The translations under genes and the position numbers were made by a program. A stretch of 64,000 nt of DNA from Rhabdornis inornatus (Eukaryota; Chordata; Aves; Passeriformes; Rhabdornithidae), in contig VWZS01005954.1 in the NCBI GenBank assembly GCA_013397075.1, forward strand, positions 952,385 to 1,016,384. The letters run 5' to 3'. This document shows, piece after piece, positions 35,619-47,477 of the stretch. Position 1 is the stretch's first letter; every line of letters starts with the position of its first letter. Under the pieces are notes generated by a model. That model saw nothing but the letters and a program-made list of their open reading frames with translations. It made no database searches and had not been told where the DNA came from.

Positions 35619-35661
<43 letters not shown>
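35619..35661. repeat. (ATC)n trinucleotide microsatellite
   Basis: About 14 uninterrupted ATC units. The poly-His frame across it is an artefact. Unlike the array at 1691-1734 it is pure, so it is probably more variable between individuals. Confidence 0.96.
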
Positions 35662-38600
35662 TTTTTGCTAGGAAGCTTAATAAATGAATGTGATTGTGGA
35701 TGTAATCTCCTTCATGGGGTACAGAGTGGTTCCCTGCCAGATGTAGGAGAGAAAAGGACTTCTTGGATATCCTCGTGGCTCCTAGCCCTAAAATAACCCT
35801 GCAGAGGGAGGGGATGCAGGGAGAGGGGTCTGAGCATTCTGTCCTAAATATTTCTTCCTTGTGTCAAGGGTGGTGAGCTACAAACTAAACTTGATGATGC
35901 ATTCATTTTTAATATGAGGGTAAGAAAGTGATCTTCCCTTGACTTCTTGTGATAAAATCCTTGTGGTATTTATTCTAAAATCCTTGGAGGATGAATCAGC
36001 CCTACAAATGTTCTGTCTGCATATCAAAGTGAAACTATCATTGCTTCAACCAGTGGTGCTCTATCTGCATTTGTGGCAGACAGGAAGCAGCTGGAGAATT
36101 TTGCAGCAGGATAAGATTTCCTAAACTACAAGAGAGCCTGGGTAATCCTTAAAGTCTGCTGAGAAGCTGCTGTGAAACTTATTCACAGATAGAAAAACCT
36201 TGAGTGTCAGTGAGGAAAGATGTTTAGGGAGGTTGTCAATTCTGAATAGAAACAGTCAGATGGAAGAAGGGATCATGACCTTGGATCCCAACACAGTGGT
36301 GTCCCACAGAGGAATCCAAAGTGGCAACTAGAGAAGGAGACAGTAAATATCACTTCACCTTTTATTGTTTTTTATGTTTCTCTGTTTATTTCCAATTTTG
36401 CTACCATGTTCCTAAAGATTTTTTTTTTTTTGGCTCTTATCTTCCTTAGGTTTGATTGCTGTCAGGAACAATCTCAGGTGAATCTGAAAAGCTCAAAGGC
36501 CCCTCGTTTTCCCAGGAACTAGAAAAAAACCCCAAGATCTGACTTAAACAAACCCTCAAAGGAGGCCTCCTCCAAAACTTTCTGGTAGGATATGTTTGAG
36601 ACTGACAAATCTGGGGAGAGAAGTTCACTTTTGGACATAAACCAATGTTTATACAGTCAATGCTGCTCTCATTTGTAGTAGGCACATCTCTAACCTAAGA
36701 AGAATGTCCAGGGCCTGAAACATTAGTCTGGAAATAATTTTCAGCTTAGTCAAAACCAGGAAACCCAGGAAACTATTGATTCATGGAAGCACCACTTTAA
36801 TAGATTTGCTTTTCATTCTCCACTTAAAATATTTTTTGTTCAGGTTTAATAGCAAACAAAGAAGGAAGTTCTTGGTGCAGACTAAGGAAGCCCTGCCTGT
36901 GTGTCTGCTTCTGAAAATAACTCCCAGAGCATTGAGCTCCTTAAAAATGTGTGGACCAGAAGAATTTCTCTGGGGAATAAGGATCCCTGATTAAACACCT
37001 TGTATTACTGGAGATTTGCAATGACCAGCAAGCCTTCAGGAAAACATGAATTCCCAGCAGTCAGAGTATATGTGAGAAACCTAGTGATGAAATCATATAT
37101 TATATAAATGAGCCATATAAACAGGGGTTATTCAGAAATTAGTTTCCCAGTGCTAATGGGGCACCACATATTCCAGCTCAGCATTTTTTTTTAGGGAAAG
37201 AGTGTTTCAGAGCTCTCTTTTTGTCCATTCCCCCCCTTTTTTTTTAACCTTCCTGTTGTTCTTTTCCCATTGTTTCAGCTATTTTCCATTAAGACAAAAA
37301 GAATCTGCAATAATAAGGAAGATTATTTTCAAACCTTGTTTTTTTACTGTTGTTCTTCAATCCATTAACTGTCTGTGCTGAGTGACAGGGGTTTTATGTT
37401 ATGCATTGTTCCTTGATTTTTCACCTGGACATCTTTTCTGTCACATCCTGATCTACTTCTCACCTTCTTATTTCAGATTCTTGTCCATGCTTTGTTATAG
37501 TGTAGCTTTTTCTGTGAAAACAAAGCATCTCGGCTCTGGTTTTGTTTTAAGCAGAACAAGGATTGCACAAGAAAAGGGGTATTTCAGTTCACGGACTGAC
37601 CTACAAACAAATAAACAATTTCATTTCAAATTGACCAGAAATGAACAATTCTTCATCCCTGTGGAAATGGCTGTATATCCTTATAATTGGAACAAAGTTA
37701 AATTAGGATCAACACACAGGATAAATTCCCTGGATCAGACAAAGGATTTTAATCCCTGTTTCACATCAACAAGTTTCACATCCTCTTGTTTTGAAGGATA
37801 TAGTTTTCCATCTGCATACGTGAATTCAGCCATGCACATAATTTCTTCAGCCAATATTCCTGAAGAATTTAGCTTAGAATCATAAGGAGTCCAATTTATC
37901 CACTCCCAAATATATTGATTTAGAAAACTAAAGATACTGAGGTGGCATTTGAGCTCAGTCAGAAGAGGTACAAATTTAATTTCCAGAATGCCATTTGAAT
38001 TCGACAGCTGTTGATTAACCTAATCATTTTCCTAATTAGAAAGTATGTTGTTTTAATTAAAATAAGTCTCAAGTTTGGAAAAATGAAAACAGAGTGATTA
38101 AAATAAGATAGAAGCAAAAGACACTTCTATTTTCAAGCCGTGTGCTTAACTTCCAGAGAGCTAATCTGAAGATATGACTTAAATTCATCTTTTTCCATCT
38201 CTTTCTTTCCACCTCTAAAGATGACAATTTCTTTTCAAGGTGGATATGACACAACATCTCCGTTTCACCATGCAAAAGAGACTGGAAGAACAAGTTTGTG
38301 AAAAAAGAAATAATTTGACTCTGAAATATGTAACTATAATTTTTCAAAAATGTGTCTTTGAATCAATTTCGGTTGGTAGTACCATCCACACCAAGATGTG
38401 CAGCCTTTATCAGAATAATTTTTCAGGAATACCTCAATGGGGAATTTGGGAATCTTTCGAGGACACGGTGTGTACACAGCAGTATGAGGTGTCCAGATGG
38501 ACATTGGCAAGCTCCATCTCAGCTGTTCCTTGTCCTCACGTGCTCTTACAAGAGGACAATCACAGCCTGGTGACTCCCCAGCATCTTCTCTGACCACCCT

Positions 38601-38673
38601 CTCCTTTGACTCACACCACAGGGCACAACCAAACACTGCTGTGATTTTTGAGAGGGGTTCTGAGGTGGTTAAA
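35662..38673. other. Single-copy sequence with one long ORF
   Basis: No transposon was recognised. An open frame at 37382-37885 begins with GTG; its first ATG is near 37487, leaving about 132 codons. It has no recognised domain, no Kozak-like context and AT-rich composition. Confidence 0.5.
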
Positions 38674-38813
38674 AGATCATAGAATATAAGAATAGTTTAG
38701 GTTGGAAGCAACCTTAAAGATCATTTAGTTCCAGTCCCCTGGACCAGGTTACTCAAATTCAACGTGGCTTTGAACATTTCAAGGATGCTATCAGGTCTCA
38801 TCTTCTGTCTTCT

Positions 38814-39007
38814 CTTCCCTCTTCCCTCTTCCCTCTTCCCTCTTCCCTCTTCCCTCTTCCCTCTTCCCTCTTCCCTCTTCCCTCTTCCCTCTTCCCTCTT
38901 CCCTCTTCCCTCTTCCCTCTTCCCTCTTCCCTCTTCCCTCTTCCCTCTTCCCTCTTCCCTCTTCCCTCTTCCCTCTTCCCTCTTCCCTCTTCCCTCTTCC
39001 CTCTTCC
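38814..39007. repeat. (CTTCCCT)n heptanucleotide array
   Basis: About 27-28 nearly perfect CTTCCCT units (194 bp), all pyrimidine on the plus strand. The minus strand reads GGGAAGA repeatedly, so G-runs of three are spaced by four bases, which fits the G-quadruplex pattern many times over. Lys-Arg-Glu-Glu-Gly-Arg-Gly frames across it are artefacts. It ends at an undetermined base (39008). Confidence 0.97.
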
Positions 39008-39030
39008 NCTCCTCTCCTCTCCTCTCCTCT
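39008..39030. repeat. Undetermined base and (CTCCT)n pentamer tail
   Basis: A single N at 39008 is followed by about four CTCCT units. The N at the junction of two pyrimidine arrays suggests that the assembly or base calling was unsure here, so the true array length may differ. Confidence 0.85.
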
Positions 39031-39150
39031 TTCCACACAGGAGAGATGTTTCAGCCCTTTGATCATCTTGGTGGCCTCCTCCAGACTCATTCCAACAGGT
39101 CCCTGTCCTTCCTTGTGCTGAGAACACCAGAGGTGGATATAGCCTTCCTC

Positions 39151-39889
39151 AAACCCATCCCTGAGCCTTGGTAGCATCTTGTGTTATTGCTCCAAACCTT
39201 TGTCAGTGACAATGGCTCTGCAGAACAAGAGGAAAACTTCCAGCCTTCTTGTCTGCTTATGGAATCTGGTCTTTTCCTCCTTTAGACTGGCAAATGAGGA
39301 GATCTTGGAGTCGAATTGTTCTGTGCTGTGAGTCAGCTCACAGCATAAATGCAGCTGGAATATACACAAACAATTCTGCTCATTCCAGTGGTGCAATTTC
39401 CCATTATGCTAATTAAAGTTTCCTCTGAAGATACGAAAGCTTGTGTTCCCAATCCTACAAAGGGAGTTGTGGTACAGATGGGGGCTGCCCTAATCCCACT
39501 GAATACATTTGGTCAGGCACTTCCCTTGCACTGCACTGTTCCCTTTCCAGGGTCTTGCTTGCTGCATGTGAAAAGTTCTTTCTCACACCACTCATGTGCA
39601 GTGGAATTCTTAAAGTGAGTCCTCTTGTGTAAGGTTTGCAGCATTTCCTTTCCAAAATGTGATGTGGTGAGGAGATAAAGCCAGAAGAGAGAGGGGTTAT
39701 GACCGGATCTTCTGATATATCTTTTGCTAATCATAGCAAGACATTCCTTGATGCTTAGCGTTTTATTGTATGGAGCTCCTCAGAGAAGCTGACTTTCTTC
39801 TTCCAGTTCTGTTTCTCATGATACACTTGGGATCAGTTCAACTGTTTTTACTCATTTGTCTCTCCTTTCTAACACAGAGGTACCAGACT
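39151..39889. other. Single-copy sequence, nothing recognised
   Basis: Overlapping ORFs of 60-90 codons on both strands, none with a motif. Confidence 0.55.
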
Positions 39890-40312
39890 TAGAACCACAG
39901 AATGATTTGGGCTGGAAGAGACCTTAAAGATCATCCAGTTCCAACCCCTGCCATGGGCAGGGACACCTTCCACTAGACCAGGGTGCTCCAAGCCTGTCCA
40001 ACACAGCCTGGAACATCCCATTCCAGGGATGGGGCAGCCACAGTTTCTTTGGGCAACTTGTACCAGGGCCTCACCATCCTCACACAGCAGAATTCCTTCC
40101 TAATATCCAACCTAACCTTGCCCTCTATCAGTTTAATAACATTCCCTCTTGTCCTGCCACTTGAGCTCGTTTTCCAAAGACCCTCTCCAGCTCTCTTGGA
40201 GCTCTTTCAGACACTGGAAGGAGCTCTGAAATCTCCCTGGAGCCTTCTCTTCTCCAGGCTGAATGGCCCCAACTCTCCTAGCCTGGCTTCAGAGCATCTT
40301 CATGGCCTCCCA
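39890..40312 (-). mobile_element. CR1 LINE, long 3' fragment
   Basis: Clear through GAATGATTTGGGCTGGAAGA, CTGCCATGGGCAGGGACACC, TTCCTTCCTAATATCCAACC, CCCTCTTGTCCTGCCACTTG and GAGCCTTCTCTTCTCCAGGC to about CATCTTCATGGCCTCC. It covers the 3' UTR and the C-terminal part of ORF2, with no intact frame. Confidence 0.95.
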
Positions 40313-43300
40313 TGTTCATCCTTGCTCTGTGAAGGTTCTGTGCTCTGTCCTGCCTTTTCAAGACCCACTGAGGCCTTACTTTTTCCACACTGCCCCCAAG
40401 AGCAGCAGACATGGTCCTGGGATTTCTGATGACCACTACTAACCTGGATGCCTCCCTCAGATTATTTCTGAGGACAAGGATGTCAATTTGGCTATTATTG
40501 GCAGAGACAGACTCTGTCCTGGTTGTACTTTTCATTCTCTGCTTGGGATAAGGACCACAGGGAAAAGCCAAGGAAAAATTATGGTCTTTTCTTCAGGCAT
40601 TAAAGTAATAATGATATTTTTTTTTTCTGTAAGATGCTGTTCAGCATCTTGCTGACTGAAGTGAGAGCATTTAGAGATAAAAGTGTGATGTGCCACTTCT
40701 CCCTTGCCAGGGCAATAACAGATCAAACCTCTGAAAATCACAAACACAAAGAAAGGTTTTGCAGAACAATCCACAGCAGGGACTGCAGGAGGGCTTAGTC
40801 TGTTGTGCATATCAAAGTTTCCCTGGTTATGCCTTGTCTCAGTTGCAGCTTTAAGAAATTCCTGAGGAAGGGCCTCTGCCTTAATAGGAAGTTGTGCCAC
40901 TTTTAAAGCCGCATTTGTATCGCTCACGCAGCAAGAGCTCTTGTCACATGGAAGCCATCAAATCAAAACACTGACATGGCAAGAGAATAAGACGAGATAA
41001 TGAAATGAGAAATTAAGAGCATGAAAAGTAAATGCTGTAGAAAAGCTGACACTTCATAATACTCCTACTGAACACTTGCCTGTATTTCAAAGTCAACCGA
41101 TAAGAAATTATTTGCTTTTCTTATATAACAGAAATAGATAAAGGATTCAGTTTGGATAGGAGAAGATTCCACTAGGCTGCAATTTACGTATGAATGCTCA
41201 ATATTTAAAGGAATTGCTTCTTTCACTTTGTCAACTGGCATAAATGTATGCTAAAGAGGGATTCATTAGAAAAAGCCATGCAATGCATGAGCTCATCTCC
41301 AATAATCCTGATCTTGCCAGGCAGGTGTTTTGCATCCTATTAGGATATGGCACATGGAGCTGCCAAGCAGGAGGCTTGCCACATGGGTTCTGATGTTCTT
41401 TTCTGGAAACAGAGTAAGAGGATCTCACCTCTCTCCCTTAAAACAAAACACCATTTACTCTCTGTGTGCTCATGGTGGAGATAGCCCAGTGTGTTATCCA
41501 GAGGGAAATGCCTTCAGTGTGTACCCCTGAGAATGAGGGATGAACCGTGGGCTCCTCCCCTGCACTCTGACCTTCTCTGGCACAGAGGTCATGCTGGGTC
41601 TGCCTGAAAAGGTTGGACATCACAGACCTGCACTTTGTCACAGCTGGATTGCAGCAAATCTGCACCTGGGAGCAACATCTCCACCCCTGGGCCATGCCAC
41701 ATGCACTCACTGACCTGATGTCCTTGTTTAGCCCAGCTCAGGGTTTGTACTGTGCTGCACAAATTCACCTCTCAGTATCCTGGCTGTAAATCAATGATAA
41801 TTCTTCCTTATCTTGCTAGGGAACTATTAAAAAAAATAAATAGATTTTTCCTCTAACGTCTCTTGTGCTAATCTGCTTGTCATATGCTTTCCCATGGTTG
41901 CTTTGATATAACAATTAACCCATTTTAAATCTCTGAATGAATATTTCCCCAAAACATGCTTGTTTTGAAGGGATGTAGGAGTTACAACTGTTTTTCTTCC
42001 GGGAACAACAATAAGAGAGACAGTATGCTGTCCATGTTGGTTAACCCAAAGACCCAAGAACTTTTCCCTTCCTCTTTTCCTCATGTCTTTGCTTTCACGA
42101 GTGACGTTTATCATTCATGCTTGCTTGGTTTTTAATCTGCTGCATCCCTTGACAGTAGAAATACAAGAATTCCCATCAAAACTCCATTTAAAATTTCTAG
42201 CTATTCAAGGCAGCTGGAACTCAAGCTGTGGGATTTGAAGTACAAACATATATACATAAATAGATATGTTATCACATTCCTTATTTGTTGTGTGTTTTCT
42301 TCTACATTTAGCACACATACTGCACTGTCAGGTAAAGAATAATTATGTTTATTTTTTGGCTACTTTCTTCTATATTTAGCATAGATACTGGCTCGCCAAG
42401 TGGAGTATAATGCCCTTCTCATCATCCAGTCTCAACTGCAAGCTACCTGAAAAAGACAAAACATTTATATGCCTACATCCCCTGAGCATTACACATAAAG
42501 AATCCTGACCAGACCACTGGGGGCTTTTTAATTTGCTTTTCTTTTTTTTCTTTCCTTGGTTTGGTTTTCATGGGGTTTTGTTGTTGGTGATGGTGGTGTG
42601 TGGGGTTTTGTTTTTTTGTTGTTTTTTATTATTCCATACTTGCTTGCCAGCTTTGGAAGCTGAAGATAATGACAAGGCATAAAACTTCCCATCTACTCCA
42701 AAGCTTAATGTTCTTCTTTAATGGTTTAGTATGTTCAAAACTGTTTAACAGGGAGAGAGGGAGGCTGAAAGGGTGCCTTGCTTGTTGGTGTACATTTTTC
42801 ATTACTGCACAGCATTTCCTGGAGCTGTTCTCCAAGGCATCTGAGTGCTTGTTTACCAAGAGGCAGCTGTCCCCAACTGTAAAGGAAAATCAAGAGTGAG
42901 ACCACTTTAAATTCATTCATTTCTAACAGAAAGGACACAAACAAAGGATAGAAAGAATCTGTACCCTGTTGGTACACGTCTGCAAATAAAGAGCTACTGT
43001 TCAGAAATACCTGAAAAGTGTGTACATTGCTCTGAGAAAGTCAAGTAGGTGTGCTACAAAACAGAGTTGTTTATGCACTGTATAAATATCAAGAAGAATT
43101 CAGTAGCAAAGCAGATTCTAGGGGATTTTTAAAGGTGTGTTTCTAAAAGGACTACATGCAAAATGTCCTAGTTACCAATAAGTAATATTCCCATGTCTGT
43201 TGTTATGCATTCAAGTGGGCTGCAGGATAAATGAGGATAGGAAGACTATTTTGAATGCTGCTGTCAGCTTAATATATAAAAGTCTCTCAGGATGAGGTGT

Positions 43301-43421
43301 CCCCTTGGTTTGACTATTCCTGAGCAAAACATTGAGCTCTCCCTTCTTGTTTGAGAAGCTGCAAATAACCTGTGTACACTTGGAGTGCTGCAAACAGGAA
43401 GAATTAAAAATAAACATAGAG
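40313..43421. other. Single-copy sequence
   Basis: About 3.1 kb with no recognised transposon. It includes a GT-rich low-complexity stretch at 42541-42630. ORFs reach 131 codons (minus, 40532-40927, GTG start) without a recognised motif. Confidence 0.5.
42541..42630. repeat. GT-rich low-complexity tract
   Basis: TTTG, GGTT, TGGTGG and poly-T stretches in series; no fixed period. Confidence 0.7.
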
Positions 43422-43475
43422 ATCATAGGATCATGGAATAATTTGGGTTGGAAGGAGCCCTAAAAATCATCTAGA
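43422..43475 (-). mobile_element. CR1 LINE, minimal 3' end
   Basis: GATCATGGAATAATTTGGGT and TGGAAGGAGCCCTAAAAATC leave about 50 bases of CR1 tail, ending at ATCTAGAGATGTTGGAAT. Extreme 5' truncation. Confidence 0.85.
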
Positions 43476-44479
43476 GATGTTGGAATAGATTCAGCATTTC
43501 AAGCAATTATCACATTGGAAAAAAATCTTGAAATTATTTAGTTATTTGAATGTTTATTTTTAATCTGAGTTTCTATCTCAGTATTTCATATTATTTTCTT
43601 TTTTTTTTCCTCTCATCATCTCTCTCTTTTATCTGGATGTCATGCTTTGCACTGAGCTGGGAAGTGAAAAAACTGCATTTGATGGACCTTTCCTGGTGTG
43701 TGTGTTTGCAGCTGATGAAGATTTTTCAGGAATACTATTTCCCCTCATTCATTCTCTCTCACAGCTAGATACAATACCGCTTTCCAGCTCTCAGTCTTCA
43801 GGAGAAGTAGCATCTCTTTGAATTTCTGATGGCTGTCAGCTTCATGTAGATGCTGAAAAGATGAACATTGGGAAGTCAATGAGAGAATCATTTAAGGGTC
43901 TTGAAAATGAGAGACGTGTGAGTGTCAGGAAGTAATTTGTTTTCTCAAAGCATAATAAACCTGCAGGATAAACTTTCATCTCCAGTGATCACAGCAAGGT
44001 GGTGGTGGTGATATCTAAGAATAGACAAGCAGATTTCAGTGCAATGGGATTGCTGGAAAAGCTAAAGAAAAATAAATACTTGGCATCACCATTGAGGCCA
44101 AATAACAGGCCAGATCTTCACTCAGCTGCAAAGGCAGCAGAAGCTTTGATGGGTGCAAGTGGAGCTAAAGCTGAATATTTATGTGAGTGATTCACTGCAT
44201 CTTTCTGTTTTGCAAAAGCCACGGCTGAACTCTCAAGAGAGGCCTACGTGTACCATAAAGACCTCTATGTACATTTCTAGGGCTTCTACTAAGATGTTTC
44301 AGGGAAAATACCAATTCATCAGCCCCAAAGTGTTTCCTCTAAATCTTGTTAGGCTTGATGAACTTAGCTGAATTCAAGACAGGGTTTCCATGGAAACTTC
44401 TCGGTTTTATTTTTCATCAGTGCTGCTGAGGAGCACAGCAGAGGGAAATCAGCCACGTTGTTTAACGAAGGGCTCTTTC
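43476..44479. other. Single-copy sequence, nothing recognised
   Basis: No repeat or exon could be supported; ORFs are 60-72 codons. Confidence 0.55.
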
Positions 44480-44772
44480 CCAGAATCATGGAATGATTTG
44501 GGTTGGAAGGCACTTTTAAAGATCGTCTTTGAAACCCCCTGGGTTTCAAACAACGTCCACTGGAACAGGTTGCTCCAAGTCCCATCCAATCTGGCCTTGA
44601 ACTCCTCCAGGTTGAGGCATCCAAAAATTCTCTGGGCAAACTCTTCCAGTGCCTCATCATCCTCACAGGGGAGAATTTCTTCCTAATATCCCATCTAAAC
44701 CTGCCCTCTCTCAGCTTAAAATTGTTGACCCTTATCCTTGTCTTTACAGACCTTGTAAAAAAGTCTCTTTAA
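44480..44772 (-). mobile_element. CR1 LINE, 3' fragment with a local rearrangement
   Basis: AGAATCATGGAATGATTTGG to CTTGTAAAAAAGTCTCTTT. The part that should read CCAACCCCCTGCCATGGGCA is replaced by CTTTGAAACCCCCTGGGTTT and following bases, so about 40 bases are substituted. CCAAGTCCCATCCAATCTGG and TCTTCCTAATATCCCATCTA resume the consensus. Confidence 0.92.
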
Positions 44773-47020
44773 CAAAAGTCTTTTCCTTTGGGGTCTGAAG
44801 CTCAAGGAGATGCCATCCCTCATGGATAGTCTTGGGATGGAGAAACCAACTTTTTCTGGGGCATTGAGCTGTTGCAAAATGTTGGGAGTATAAATATAGG
44901 TGTAGGAGTCAGGTAACACTTGTGGACTAGAAACAAAGTGAAAAATTATAGTCCCAGATCACCTTTGAATCCATAAACTTCTAAAATTTCACTTAGGTCA
45001 TTCAGTACATGCAGTGATATCCTACTGTCATCCAAATTTCCACAAGGTTGATTTTCCCAAGCAGTGTTTATCCTGGCAATTTTTATCGGTATTGAGCTTT
45101 CCAAATGAAAGCACAGACTCTGAAAAGAATGAAAAAAAAAAATAAAGAGTGATTATAGGTCAACTATATTTGCAAATATATTCTTACTCTATGTATATTT
45201 TAAACAAATACCCCATTTTTGAAGGGCTATAATTGTTTTACTTATTGATAGTCAGCTTCTCAGTTTTTAGTTGGATTGTACTACGTTAGGGAGATTACTG
45301 CTGGCTGACATTTTCACAGAGTAAAATCCCTGATTTATGGATTAATTATAGGGGAAAAGTGGGATTCTGAGGACTCTCTCTTCTACCTGAGGGATCACTC
45401 CATGGGGTGAAGAGAGGGTTAAAGGAAATTAGCAAATCAAAGGGGAAATTGTTTTGTGATAGGACCAGTGAGGGTTTGCAGAAGATTTTCTGATGTAGTT
45501 GCCACACACAAATGACAAAGTCCTTGGTGTCACACCACCAGACTTTAGGGACAATCATAAGACATAATCTGATAGGGACATTGCATATGTGTGTGAAATG
45601 AACTAGAAGGCAGATGTGTGTCTGAGCCTAAATCCATTGAGAAGCACTTTTTTTCTGGGAATTTTGGCTCAAATGATAACCTGTAAAGAAAATTATTACA
45701 GTACACAAGTCCTGGAGTCTCTACAGAGTAAAGATAAAATTCCATGGTAGAAATGTATTTCAATTTCCTGAGGATAATTCTTCCTACAAAGTCTTTCATT
45801 CCCTCTCTGGATCTTTATTTGATGAAAAACTTTGAAGAATCTCTACCTTTGACTCCAACAGAGCAAAAATCCAGAATCTGCAGGGACAGAACACTTCCGG
45901 AAAAACAATGTTAAATTTTTGTATCAAAGACAATAATTAGATTAAGGTGTCTGATCTGAGAAAATGAAAGTCAATAAAGATTGCCCCAAATATTTCTGTA
46001 CTTAATTCTCCTCATCTTCACTGTGAAGATAAAGAGCTAATATCACATTTTAATCATCAGTTATTAATGTGCTTTAAAATCTATTAGAGTATGAAATTTA
46101 CTATTAAATATATTTAATATATATTTATTTTTCCTCATCAACTTATAGACATTTCACAGTTTCAGTAGAATCGTGTCTACTTTGGATTTCTTTTTGATAT
46201 TGTACAAAACTCTATTGCAATTAGATTTGCACAAAAAAAAATTGAGGGTGAGATTACATTGATTTCCTTTTATCATCCAGTTGAATCTGGGTACCTCTCT
46301 AAGGATCATGGACATCCAAGGATCCTCAGAAGTCAGTGAAAGCAAATATTTCCCATGGATTATAATGTCTGTCTACTGCCCTAATCATAGATCAGGAGCT
46401 GACCCTGCCTCTGTTAGGCAGGATAATTTCAGGATGTACTTTAAAGGATCAACAGTGTTTAATGGTATGTTATTCCATGTGGAAACTGTAATCAGATTGT
46501 GTAAGTCCCCCCTAAACTCACAACTTTCCATTTGCCATGCCAGTCTTATGTTCCACTGGAAACTGAATGACAATACTCCCATTCTTATTTGCAAATTGAA
46601 AGAGAAAAATTAACCCATGAGTCTTTCTTAAACTATTTTGCCTGCAAGAAGCAATGCCAGCAACTGGCAGGGGAATGTTGATAATTCTATTGATGTTCTT
46701 TAAAATCGCACGTTGGAAGGATTCCATTTGTCTTCTGAAAAACAAGGGGACATGTTTTTGGACATAAAAAATAGATGTACTGACTTAGGAAGTTCATTTT
46801 GTTGTTGGACATACTGCACTCAGTAGCATAGAGGAGCATTATTGGAGCAATAAAGATTTGTGATAATTCATTTTTCCACTGGGATGCCATATATTCCCTC
46901 TTGATCCAGTTCACTGTTAAGACCCATCAGCTGTTGGTCTGGCAAAGCTAAAAAGCTGTTGTGTGTCAGTGGGATGGAAGGAGAAGTAAAAACTGGGGTC
47001 AAGAAAAATCTGAGTTTTGT
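44773..47020. other. Single-copy, AT-rich sequence
   Basis: No transposon was recognised. A minus-strand segment near 46515-46548 has splice-like borders but a weak donor (T at -1). AT-rich around 46080-46140. Confidence 0.5.
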
Positions 47021-47207
47021 AAGATGTGAGGGAGGCACAGGTTGCCCAGAGAAGCTGTGGCTGCCGCATCCCTGGAAGTGTCCAAGGACAGGCTGGACAG
47101 GGCTTGGAGCAAACTGGGATAGTGGAAGGTGTCCCTGCCCATGGCAGAGGGTTGGAATGAGATGATTTTAAGGTCATTTCAACCCCAATTATTCCATGAC
47201 TCTCTGA
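47021..47207 (+). mobile_element. CR1 LINE, 3' fragment
   Basis: CACAGGTTGCCCAGAGAAGC, GTGTCCCTGCCCATGGCAGA and CAACCCCAATTATTCCATGA, 187 bases of plus-strand CR1 end. Confidence 0.94.
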
Positions 47208-47263
47208 TAAGTTTCCATGTTGCTGTGATGCAAGGAAAGACAATTACTATCTTTCATTTATAT

Positions 47264-47284
47264 NNNNNNNNNNNNNNNNNNNNN
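47264..47284. other. Assembly gap (21 N)
   Basis: Twenty-one N follow TTTATAT and precede a TA repeat, so the gap almost certainly lies inside the dinucleotide array and its true length is unknown. Confidence 0.98.

Positions 47285-47316
<32 letters not shown>
47285..47316. repeat. (TA)n dinucleotide microsatellite
   Basis: Sixteen TA units directly after the gap, ending in CACACA. Confidence 0.97.
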
Positions 47317-47323
<7 letters not shown>

Positions 47324-47469
47324 CAAAGTTCTACTGTGATTAAGTAAATTGATGTGAATACTACAGGTACGTCGTTGAGTTTGTGAAGATTTCTATTTTT
47401 TAAGACGATGTCCAAAAAGTAATAATAAAAAGGAAAAAGAACGGACTAAAACCTGTCATCGGATTCAAT

Positions 47470-47477
47470 TGACGTCA
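47470..47477. promoter_or_regulatory. Perfect CRE/ATF palindrome TGACGTCA
   Basis: An exact 8-bp cAMP response element in a stretch with several CpGs. The 3' flank contains a donor-like GATGG|GTAAGTC at 47580, so a promoter plus noncoding first exon is conceivable. A single motif is weak evidence; function is inferred only. Confidence 0.35.

Larger units (their letters stand above)
38674..39150 (-). mobile_element. CR1 LINE interrupted by a heptamer array
   Basis: The 3' end (AGATCATAGAATATAAGAAT, TTTAGGTTGGAAGCAACCTT) runs to CAAGGATGCTATCAGGTCTC. Then the CTTCTCTTCTCC part of CR1 gives way to the CTTCCCT array at 38814-39007. CR1 resumes with GAGATGTTTCAGCCCTTTGA and TGGCCTCCTCCAGACTCATT, ending near 39150. 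So the array grew inside the element at a natural pyrimidine-rich seed and replaced about 40 bases of it. Confidence 0.92.

Noticed and set aside
35533..35796. Poly-His ORF
   Set aside because: Translation of the ATC microsatellite; the same applies to the ORF across 1691-1734.
38814..39007. CRISPR-like regular repeat
   Set aside because: A contiguous 7-bp tandem array with no spacers, in a vertebrate genome.
38721..39177. Lys-Arg-Glu-Glu-Gly-Arg-Gly repeat proteins on both strands
   Set aside because: Direct translation of the CTTCCCT heptamer array; every frame is open because the unit lacks stop codons.
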